A DNA stretch of 64,000 nucleotides, from the NCBI RefSeq assembly GCF_032854445.1, contig NC_088303.1, forward strand, positions 9,433,501 to 9,497,500. The letters are read 5' to 3'. The stretch comes from Liolophura sinensis (taxonomy: Eukaryota; Mollusca; Polyplacophora; Chitonida; Chitonidae). The position numbers were made by a program, and so were the translations under genes. Shown here piece by piece: positions 50,014 through 61,300 of this stretch (positions within the stretch are counted from its first letter, which is position 1; each line of letters begins with the position of its first letter). The notes below the pieces were generated by a model. It made no database searches. It was not told the origin of the DNA and saw nothing but the letters and a program-made list of their open reading frames with translations.

Positions 50014-51004
50014 ATGCCTCGATTGACTCCAGAACAACGCGAAAGGGCCCTGGGTATGGTATCCATGGGAGCCACCCATGCCCACATTGCAAGGACCTTC
50101 GGCTGCTCTCATGTAACTGTGTCAAACTTGATGAAACGTTACAGACAGACAGGGCAGACATCGGACAGGCCAAGAACAGGCAGGCCTAGGGTAACTACGT
50201 TCAGAGAAGACGGGCACCTACGCACCTTACACCTGAGGAACCGCTTCCTGACAGTGATGTCATCTTTAATCAATGCCTTAGGTCACCGGTTAAGTCGGCA
50301 GACCGTGTTCAGGAGACCCACGGAATTACTGCCTGTCGACCATTTAGAGGGCAGTTGTTGACAGCCGAACGTCGTTGCTAGAGGTTGCGATGGGCAACGT
50401 ATTGTGTCACGGATGAAAGCAGCTTCTGCCTTTTCCCAGCCGATGGCAGACAGCGAGTTTACCGTCGAAGAGGCGAACGAACGGTTGCATCATGCTTCCA
50501 GGAAGTGGTACCGTTTGGTGGCGGCGCGTGATGGTGTGGGGTGGGGTTTGTGGCGAAAAACGGACATCACTGGTCATCATCTACGGGAACCTAACAGCTC
50601 AACGTTTCGTGAAAATTCTACGTCCTGTTGTCCTGCCATTCCTTCAACAGCAGCCACGTGGTATTCTGTACCAGCATGACAACGCCAGACCCCATACAGC
50701 TCGAGTTGTGCAGAACTTCCTGGACGCCAACAACGTCAAGGTCTCGCCGTGGCCTGCACGATCCCCAGATATGTCCCCCATAGAACACTTTTGGGATATC
50801 ATGGGTCGTCGAATAAGACAACGGCCACACCTTGCAGCCAACCGAAAACAATTGGCGTTCGCTCGCCAAGATGAATGGCAACGAATCCCACGTCATCTCA
50901 TCATACGTCTGACTTTTTCTATGCGTCGGAGAGTTTTTGAACTCTCCTTGCCTGGAAGCAAGGGGTGGCCACACACGATATTGATTGGTTTTGATATTGA
51001 CTGA
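50014..51004 (+). pseudogene. Tc1/mariner transposase (DD34E), broken
   Basis: The N-terminal segment (50014-50361) starts MPRLTPEQRERALGMVSMG and carries a helix-turn-helix (HAHIARTFGCSHVTVSNLMK) followed by a GRPR-like hook (RPRTGRPRVTT), as in Tc1 family proteins. Part of the linker is lost or shifted after position ~50340. Another frame has VTDESSFCL near 50405 (first catalytic Asp). A third frame (50492-51004) has VMVWGG, HDNARPHTAR (second Asp) and DMSPIEHFWD (Glu). The spacing from the second Asp to the Glu is 34 residues, giving DD34E. At least one stop and two frame changes make it inactive. It lies just downstream of the 3' end of the peptidase gene, on the opposite strand. Confidence 0.88.
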
Positions 51005-52010
51005 TTTTAAAAATAATCAACTTTTTGTATACTCTGCCCATTGTTAACCAAGATGAAATGGCTATTTTCCTACCCCTTCTCTGTCTGTTCACTTCTAAAA
51101 TGATTATGTCACATTTACATAAAGGATGAGGAATAAACACAAAATCACTCCATAATAAGTATACATTTTATATATAATGCGCTGAATTATAAGCGATTTG
51201 ATGTAATCAAGATACCCGTTGAACAATATTTAAAACTTTAGAGTAACTGTTCATGAAAATATAATTTCCACACAGCTTTTATTATTCTTTACAGGTCCAT
51301 ATATAATATTAAGAAGCTATTGGCATTAAAAAATTCCGTCTACTCCTAAAGTCGTCTGAATATACAATCTTATTTACTTCCTATACAAAGAAAAACGCCT
51401 GAAGTATTTTTACAAGGTTTGTGCCTAAGCTCACGATGACTGATTTAACTGACTTAACATCATGAAATTCTTCCATATCTCCTATAAAATGCAGAAGTAC
51501 AGTAGAAGGCACGTGCGTATACAACAAGTACACTCCAACATGGCTAAAATAGATCAACGGAATAATCCATAAGCCATTATCTTAACGAAATGCCAAGCCC
51601 ATTTTAACAGATTCAACCAAAGAGCTGCTTTTTTATCTAAACATATAAAAATATATGTTAAATCAAATCATAATGTTTGCCAGGTCTGGTATACATAAAC
51701 TAATCTGATGATATACACAGTTTGCGATATTCCTCAAAATAATACACTGCTTTCACACTCACGCTGCCAAGTACAATATTGTTTTAAAATTCGATATCAA
51801 ATGCTATAATACAAGCATATCTATGGCTCTTTACAGTAACAATAAATGATGTTAGAATTAGATTTCTCAATAAAATGAAGTATTAAAATCATATGAAATT
51901 CAGAGGCAATAAAGGCTGTATTCTCTTTCATATAGGTCGATGTACATGAACGACCGGAATGTGTGGGGTTCCCCGATGAACGTTGAACGTTAATCAACCC
52001 ATTTACGAAC
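51005..52010. other. no gene seen
   Basis: AT-rich sequence between the Tc1 remnant and the end of the peptidase gene. It probably includes the sequence just beyond the peptidase transcript. Confidence 0.4.
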
Positions 52011-52020
52011 TTTTATTTAT
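52011..52020 (-). terminator. candidate polyadenylation signal of the peptidase gene
   Basis: TTTATTTATT on the plus strand reads AATAAATAAA on the minus strand, 230 bases past the stop codon. Position and hexamer fit a cleavage/polyadenylation signal, but AT-rich DNA yields such strings often. Confidence 0.35.
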
Positions 52021-52249
52021 TTAATTGTAGTTCAAACTTACCTCGCGCTCAAAATAGACATAGTTTGTAAGCTTCGTTTATCATTTTCGAACGCACCGAA
52101 ATAACCATATGACGGAAATGGTCACTTCTGCGCATGCATCACAGCTGATGACCACGAAAGGTATGGAGCTCTAAGGGAAGCGTGATGGAATTGATCAACA
52201 CAAGATGATATAATACAGGTCGAAGCATAACATGCGGCTGAAATAGATT

Positions 52250-52349
52250 TCACCAAACCCGGCATTTTTTATCCGCGTTCATGTAGGAGGATTGAGGGCA
52301 GTTGAAAACTTCTGAGAATTCGATGGAGTTGTGTAGGGAACCAATCACT
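52250..52349 (-). CDS. M13 peptidase exon k (C-terminus and stop)
   Basis: It reads (R)[17 protein letters not shown] then [15 protein letters not shown] and TGA at 52252-52250. The terminal CxVW with its disulfide Cys is the family ending. Acceptor TTGTCTTTACAG, entry phase 2, matching exon j. Confidence 0.96.
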
Positions 52350-55300
52350 CTGTAAAGACAAAAATATTAAAACAATGATATATTGTCGATGATAGAAGAT
52401 GAGGAAACATGGAATACCAGAACCCAAGAATCTTAAATTGTGTACACAACTGATCCAGAAGCAACGTGTTTGAACGTTGTACTAGATGTGACGATGAAGG
52501 AATGCATGGAACCTTGAAAGATGCGGCTATGAAGCGATGGAGCGTTGAAAGATGAGGTTTATGGAGCGATGAGAGAACACAATTATGGAATGATGAAACG
52601 AAGAGGGATTGCGGCTATGGGCGATGAAGTAATGAGGGAACACGATAAAGAAACGGTTAAGCGATCAGGAAAGGCGGCTTTAGAACGATAAAGAGATTAA
52701 GGAACACAACTACTGGTTATGAAGCAATGAGGGAACGCGGCAATGGAAGGATGGAGCTACTCGAGGAGTCTGCTATGGACTATGAAGCAGCAAGGGAGAT
52801 CGGCTATGGAGGGCTGAAGCAACTACGGAGCCCGAATATGGCAGGATGAAGTGAGGAAGAAAAGCGACAATGGAAGGATGGAGCGATTGGAAAACGCGGC
52901 AATGGAAGGATGGGGCGATGCGAGAACACGAATATTGGGGATGAAGCAACGAAGGAACACGGCCAAGGAGAACTGAAGCAACTAGGAAGGGCGGATATAA
53001 AAGGATGGTGCGATTAGGAAACGCGACAATGGAAGGATGGAGCGAAGCGAGAAAACGACTATGGGAAATGAAGCGACGAGGGAACATGGCTATGGAGGGT
53101 TAAAGCAACTAGGAAGCGCGGATATGGAAGGATGGTGCGATTAGGAAAGGCGACTTAGTCGGATGAAGCCATGGAGTAACATGGCTATGGGAGGATGAAG
53201 CAATGGAGGAACGTGGCTATGGAGGAACGCGGCTATGGAAGGATTAAGCAACGTGGCTTTGCAAGGATGAAGCAATGAAGGAACGTGTCTATGGAAGGAT
53301 GAAGCAATGGAGGAACGCGGATATGAAAGGATAGAACAATGGAGGAGCGCGGCTATGCAAGGATGAAGCAATGGAGGAATGTGGCTATGGAGGGATGAAG
53401 CAATGAAGAAACGTGGCTGTGGAAGGAAGAAGTAATGGAGAAACGTGGCTATGGAAGGATGAAGCAATGGAGGAACGTGGCTATGGAAGGATGAAGCAAT
53501 GGAGGGACGCGTATATGAAAGGATAGAACAATGGAGGAACATGACTAGTTAAGGATGAAGCAATGGAGGAACGTGTCTATGGAAGGATGATGCAATGGAG
53601 GAACGTGGATATGAATGGATAGAACAATGGAGGAACGTGTCTATGCAAGGATGAAGCGATAGAGAAACGCGGGTATGAATGGATAGAACAATGGAGGAAC
53701 GTATGGATATGGAAGGATAGAACAATGGAGGAACATGGCTATGGAGGGATGAAGCAATGGAGGAACGTGGCTATGGAAGGATGAAGCAATGGAGGAACGT
53801 GGCTATGGAAGGATGAAGCAATGAAGGAACGTGGCTAGGCAAGGATGAAGTAATGAGGAACGTGGCTATGGAAGGATGAAGCAATGGAGGAACGTGGCTA
53901 TGGAAGGATGAAGCAATGGAGGAACGCGGGTATGAATGGATAGAACAATGGAAGAACGTGGTTATGGAACGATGAAGCAGTGAAGGAACGTGGTTATGGA
54001 ATGATGAAGCAATGGAGAAATGCGGATATGAAAGGATAGAACAATAAAGGAAGGTATGGATATGAAAGGATAGAACAATGGAGGAACATGGCTATGCAAG
54101 GATGAAGCAATGGAGGGACGTGTCTATGGAAGAATGAAGCAATGGAGGGACGCGGGTATGAACGGACAGAACAATGGAGGAACGTGGCTATGGAAGGATG
54201 AAGCAATGGAGGAACGTGGCTATGGAAGGATGAAACAATGGGGAAACGTGGTTATGGAATGATGAAGCAGTGGAGGAACGTGGTTATGGAATGATGAAGC
54301 AACGGAGGAACGCGGACATGAAACGATAGAACAATGGTGGAACGTGGTTATGGAAGGATGAAGCAATGGGGGGACGTGGCTATGGGAGGATGAAGCAATG
54401 AAGGAATATGGCTATGTAAGGATTAAGCAGTGCAGGAACGTGGTTATGCAAGGATGAAGCGATGAAGCAATGAAGGAACGGGGCTAAGACGATGAGATGT
54501 GATGAGAAGATGGGGTGATAAGTGGACGCCAGATTGGGGTTTTCGAGCGATGACACCATGGAGGAATGGAACGATGATTCAAATCAAGTATCTTCCTGGT
54601 AGAATTCCCACATTAACTGGTGTTTGGTTGTTTTAGTTTGTCCTTTAACTATAAGGTAAATATAAAGAGGTAGCAGTTCTCGCCATTCTAATGATGTAAC
54701 AAAGTTATGTAACGTAAACCCCATGCTGACTGGAGGTTTTTTCTCAGAAATCAGACGAAATTAAACAATTCAAAGTGCCGTTTATCATTCGGTAAGCGTT
54801 CCTGTATAATAATGATGTTGAACAAACCTGCGTATTTTAACATCACAATCTGATAAATGTTCCGTGGTCACAATGTTCCATCTGTACATCAATCCAATCG
54901 TCACATCACTCCGTCGCTATGAAGTCTAACAACTTCATAATTTAATCGCTACATCGTTAAAAATCTACACCTTCTGGACGCTACAACCTTTAATTCCGCA
55001 TCTTTTCTTGGAGATTTTTAGCTCGGCGAAAAAACCATAGCAATTCTAGATCATTATAAAATGCTGTGTTATATTCTAAGAATGTTTGTAGTGTTGTCGA
55101 TAAGGGACAATATGTTGGGTGAAAGCTAAGGACTACCGAAAACTTACCGGAATCTGCCTGGACTATGAACGCCTGTTAATATCCGGTTGATAGCGTTTTC
55201 TCTTCTCATCGTGCTGCACCAAATCTGTACGAGACAATGGAGACATTCAGTATGAGACAATAATCAAGAGATGATGAACACAAGATGATAAACACGACAA

Positions 55301-58300
55301 AATTAACACGAGACAATCGACACGAAACAATCAACAAGAGAAAATTCCTTTGAGACAATAAGCACGTAGCAATGGACAAGAGACAATCAACACGAGACAA
55401 TCAGCACGAGACAAACGCTACAAGATACAATCACCAAGAGACAATGAACTCTAGGTAATTGCCACAAGAATATATTACACAAGAGAAAACAAGCTCGAGA
55501 TAATCAACACGAGGCAATCCACATGAGACAATAAGAACGAGACGCTCAACAAGAGACAATCATCATGAAACAATCACCAAAAGACAATCGACACGAGACA
55601 AGCGACAAAAGACAATAAACACGAGACAACACGAAACAATCATCAAAAGATAAGCTACACGAGACAATAAGCAGGAGACAACCCACATGAGACAATCCAT
55701 ATAAGACAATCCATATGAGACAATAAGCAAGTGGCAATAGGCAAGAGACAATTAACGTGAGACAATCAACACAAGATAATCTACACGAAGCAATCAACAC
55801 GGGATAATCCACATGAGAGAATAAGCACGAGACAATCAACACGAGACAATCAACACCAGTAAAAGTACTACAAGAATAAATATATAATACCACACAGTTG
55901 AACATTAGAAAGTCATACTCTTCCTTTCATTGAGTACGGCGTAAAACACCAATCAAAAAAAAAAAAATCTTCCTTTCATTTTAAAATGTCGGACTCTGAA
56001 TCGGCGTCGCTACATTTGTATACTTCGTATGTATTCCCGTGGGCAATGTAAGAATGTGGGGCTTTCAAAATTTACTGCTTTTTCAAATATATCTCCACTG
56101 ACCTATATGTTTTGTTAATAATTAATTTTATTGTTTTATTGGTATTTTAAACAACACCATTGCCCGAACAACCAGAACTCATAACAGCGGTCAAGAACAT
56201 AAAAATCTTGCGTGAAGCGTTTAAAGAGAACTATCTTGTATCATTATAGGATAAAACTTCACAGTTCAGGAAACATTTTATTGTCTTCCCTGACACAAGA
56301 ATCTTGTCAAGCCGCATCATTTCGTTTATGATTGAAATATCACGAAAGGCCTGAAGTTATACACTTTCCTTTAAAGGGTCCCATAGCTTGGGGTCGGTAC
56401 AGTACTGGCTGACCAAAGATCCTATTTACACACCTGAGCAAAGTTGACGAAAAATAACTGGCTGTGGTTCAAGTCCACTCCCGGCAACTTGGGCTCCTCT
56501 TTGCCTTGGTTACGAACCCAGTCTCGGTACGCCTGAAAACCAAACGGAGGCGCCACTTATACAGGAACAGGCATACATAGCTAAATGTCTGCACCAGACA
56601 GGCCAGGACTTGACTACATATACTGCCATGCTGCAACTAATGGGCCGACACAGGAACAAATAGCGAAATGTCGGTAACTGACATATCTGGACAGGGGAAA
56701 ATATTGAAATGTCGGTAACTGACATACCTGGACCGGGACAAATAGCAAAATGTCGGTAACTGACATACCTGGACTGTGTTGATGTATTTATTTATTTCAT
56801 TTTTAATTTATTTATTTATTTATTTACTTCACTGTTTTTTGTACACCGCCACCCTTCGACAAGATCTCGGCGAACTTTCCTATAACTGACGTACATGTAT
56901 GCACGTGGTCTTCAACATATGTTAGACTACGCAAATAGCCGCTTATTTTTACCACAATCCCACGAACAGTACGGGCTAGGGAACACCAATCCCCTGCCCA
57001 ACGGTCGTCTTGAACAGGCACCTCACTTAGCCATTTTTGGCTTAACCTCTTGGTCACAGTTTGGCCCTAAGCCATATTATACACTCAAAAAATAATCAGT
57101 TGATTTTACCCGAAAGTCTGTTGTTTGGGTGATGCTTGATTGTATTCTGCTATTATAACATGACAACGTGTCATATTCAACATAATATCCTGTTAGACTA
57201 ATACAATCTTAGTGTTGAATTATTAAAATAGGTGTGCTGTATTTAACCGAATGATCTACTGGAATAACAGAATACACTCTAGCATCACTCAAACAACAGG
57301 CTCTCTGTTTACTTTAACAAATCTATCTTTTGATAGTACTTTGGTCGGGGGAAAACCTTCGAACAACGTTAAACCATGTTATACTAGGTTACTATCCTTA
57401 GGTAAGTCATGTATTGTGTCACTTTAAAATATCTGATAGACGTTTGTAACACGGAACACCTAATAAAGCTGGCTGACTCCATCAGGCTCTATTCTCAGCG
57501 TATTTACACTCACCGTAAAGGATTGTCTTAGGCCGCCATTATCCGCAATGTTCTCCCCTTGTGTGTTTACCCCGTTCAGCTGTACACAGAGACGGGGAGA
57601 GAAATGACAAGATTTATAAACATACAACTGATTGACCTCAGGGTTTATGAAATTGCGGTCTGAACTCTGTCACTGATTCACTCATTACAGAATAATTAAT
57701 CACAAGATGTACGGTAGTTAGTTTTAAGACTGGAAAAAAACAAGCCGAAATTTGGAGACAAACCCCTTTTCTGTGTAATTTCTGAGGTATGACCTCTCTG
57801 CTACGGCGTACGTGCTTATTAAATATATGTTTCCAAACAACACAGTACTATAAATAATAGTACAATTACAATAACCTACAATAGTTCGCCAGGCCACCTT
57901 TAGAATCTGTGCCTCTATCATATTCGCCCAGTAAGACATAGCTATTCAGCCTTGATAATCTTAAGATGCATTTCTGATCCAACCTTTCCTGTCTTACCAT
58001 TTTCACAAAAATTTCTATTCACAAAACAGATTTTTTTTTAAATACACCCTGGAAGCAATGAATATATGTATACAAAACATTGCTTGAAAAGTGTACTAGC
58101 CATACCAGATTTTATCTTTGGAGATTAGCTTTATTTGGATTATCTAAGGTTGTAAGGTGTGTTGTGTTTACCTTCATGTTAGCCTCTGGTACCAGATAAT
58201 CGCTGTATTGATCAACGATACACTGTGCCTTCTCTTTAAACTTCCTAATGACGTCATCACTCCACCATTCCTTAAGATCGCCATTTTTATCATACTGTCT

Positions 58301-61300
58301 TCCTGTAAAATAAGGACTTGATAAAATACCGAGAATCATTCTGACAATTTTATTCCGGGCATGTAGACTGAACTGATCCTAGCTGCTACATACCGCAGAG
58401 TTAAAAATGTCTACCAAAGCCTATCTTGAATAACACAGACCTGTTTAAATTAAATATCTTAATGTCAACATTAAGATATCGTTGTATACGTCTGGTTCAC
58501 AGACTTCAGTTAGTATTTAGTACACAGTATTCTGAAACATATTAAATCCACTGAAGTTGATGCAGGTGCCGAAGTAGCATTATTGAAAATGAGTAGTTGG
58601 CTAAGGCATATGTTGCAAGGGAGAAAAATATTACCCCTAGGTTAACGCTGGTCATCAGAGATATATGCTTTGAAATTACTGATTACCTTGGTCGTCGAAG
58701 CCATGGGTGATTTCGTGTCCTATAACAAGTCCAATGCCACCATAGTTCATGGACCTGTGCAGTAAGGGTCAAGGTCACGTGTAATGCTAGAGTGGGTGCT
58801 ATGCATTACATAGCGAACACAGTAAGCCTAATTTGTTTTCTTAATTGCATAAATTAGCCCTTTTAGATGAACTTTCTTAGATCACTTAGAAGTTTTCAGG
58901 GGAATTGTTTTATTTTATTTTCTCCAGTTTTCACGATCACAAACCCTACCATACTTGATTCCAATCATCCAATTTCACAAGCACTAAACTGAACGAAAAT
59001 ACTAGATTTTCACACAAAATACATGAATAGGAATGAAAATTTTGCGTTGAATTTCAAATTTAATGAATGCCTTGGTCTTATGGAAATTGCAGTTCAGATA
59101 CCAAAACTTTAAAATTATATCCATGCAAGATTCTTCTACAAACTCCGAATCAGAACAGGAAACGATTTTTGTGGATATGAGCAAATCAGTTCCGTTACCA
59201 ATACAGATTAGATCTCATACGACTGCTGAGTACTCGAAAGTATTTCACTCATTGGTGCAGGAAACAGTGGAACTATCAGCTATGGCAGGTAATGGACTAC
59301 TTTATTTATTTATTTGATTGGTGTTTACGCCGCACTCAAGAATATTTCACTTATACGACGGCGGCCTGCATTATGGTGGGAGGGACCAGGCAGACCCCGG
59401 GGGAAACCCACGACCATCCGCAGCAAGACCTTCCCACGTGCGGCTGGAGAGGAAGACAGCATGAGGCAGACAATCGAAGAATTTTTTTTTACATGACACA
59501 CAGACATCATCCATAGTGCGAGATAAAAGTTTATGCCATACTGGTTGAACGCACGTTCATCGAACTTCATGTAACAACACATGAACTGCCGTGCTGACTG
59601 GGATTGATCCAGCACTTAAAGGGCGTATTCGAATCCACGTACTAGAACAAAGTTTCGTATGGCAAAGTGTAACAAGAGTTCACTGTTCGTGAACGAGGTT
59701 TTCATTTCCAATTTCTCCGGGGATGGAACGGGGTGTATAAACAACAATATTGAAATAAAACGCCCTCTGCGTTCTTGTTGCACCTCGTTCCAACCCCAGA
59801 GAAATGTGGAGTGAAAATCTTGTTCGCGGACATTGATCTCGTGTTACACTTTGCCATTCGAAACCTTGTTCTCGTATGGGATCAACACTCGAATACACCC
59901 AGCTGCTGTATTCGAATTCACGTAAGTGTTTAACCTGAGTGCGGTGTTCTCGTGTCAGCTGACAAGAGTATATAAGTGCAAAATGAGCACAGAGTTCGCT
60001 TTATTTCAGTATCGTTCATGTTACACCCTGTTCTTACCCTGGAGAAATGGGGAATGAAAAGTTCGCGAACAATGAACTCGTGCTTCACATTGGCATTCGA
60101 AACCTCGTTCTCGTGTGGGATCAACATGAGTGAAGGAATTCGAATACGTCCAGTGTGTCTGACGATTGATCAGGGATCTGATCAGGGATCTGCACCTTAT
60201 ACTGACTGATGAATAAGTTATAAGCTTACTTGGGATAGTTCTTGGAGAAAAATGGCGGTTGAAGAATAGCTGCCGGAAATGCTGCAACAATCCAGTTTTA
60301 AATAACTTATAAGCATGAAAACTGAGAAAACGTAGTTTATCAAACCCATCGCAGAAGTTCCATATTTAATTTTTGAGATAAAGTGTGTGAAAGTAATCAA
60401 ATGTATGTAGACTAAATTATCTGTTTTCATTGTTGTCTAGAAAAGTCTTAAATGACCGTTTGAATGAGTGTTATAAGTGCATTCACAGCCAAACAAGATT
60501 TTTACTTACTAATGTGGTTTTTGGTGGAACTGTAATACGCGTTTACTACAGCTGGCGATATTCCCCACCTGGAATTTAGAAACACTACACATTACATATT
60601 GGAAAAAGTATGGAAGTCGGATAAGGTCATGTGGTCTATCCCTTTAAAGAAAAGGATAAGGCCGAATAAACCAAAACCATAATCAAAAATTAATCTGCTA
60701 GTTGCATTGATGATAATAAGTAAGTACTGGTCTTGATTTAAACACAGATATTCAATTCACACATCAACTTGGCTACCTTGATACAAGCGAAAAACTCCTG
60801 ACTCCGTCTAAAACACCCATCATATCAAAACCAAATCATTTAAAAATCCCTACATTATCAAATAAATATCCGTTGATGTGATCACCTCAACGATGTTTTT
60901 CTTCAGTTTAATCCGGAGTCGAGACTTCTACTCTTTCCTCTGTCAAACGGAAGTAAACAGTCATTGGTATTACATGTCAAGTTGCTATCAAGAACCAGAA
61001 TTAAACAAAAGTCAAACATTTCCCAAATGTTACTCGTCTCAAGTGACCTTGTTCCAAATGTTATTCGTATTGGCGAGTTTGGCACCAACTGTACTTACTC
61101 GTCCTTCCTCACCGGAACTCTCAGCCGTTTAAATGATTCGACCGAGGCCCATTCTCCCGCCTTCAAGGTGTTCTCGAATAACTCTGTGGACAGGTAATCC
61201 ACCTAGCAGACAGTAAAACTATTGTTTACAAATATAGGATCGTCTCTAATTAAAAGTAACATTTCGTGCCTTGTAATTTAACATTTGTTATTACAATTCT

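Noticed and set aside
52773-54206. His/Pro/Leu/Ser-rich minus-strand frames of 70-133 codons
   Set aside because: They are translations of the stop-free 32-bp intronic satellite.
56434-56532. B-box-like GTGGTTCAAGTCCACTCC at ~56463 as a tRNA or SINE
   Set aside because: It lies inside a well-supported peptidase exon on the opposite strand and has no A box or tRNA fold.
60903-61197. Plus-strand 77- and 84-codon frames and the minus-strand 61-codon frame
   Set aside because: These are shadows around peptidase exon c (61181-61099, minus strand), which lies in a different frame.
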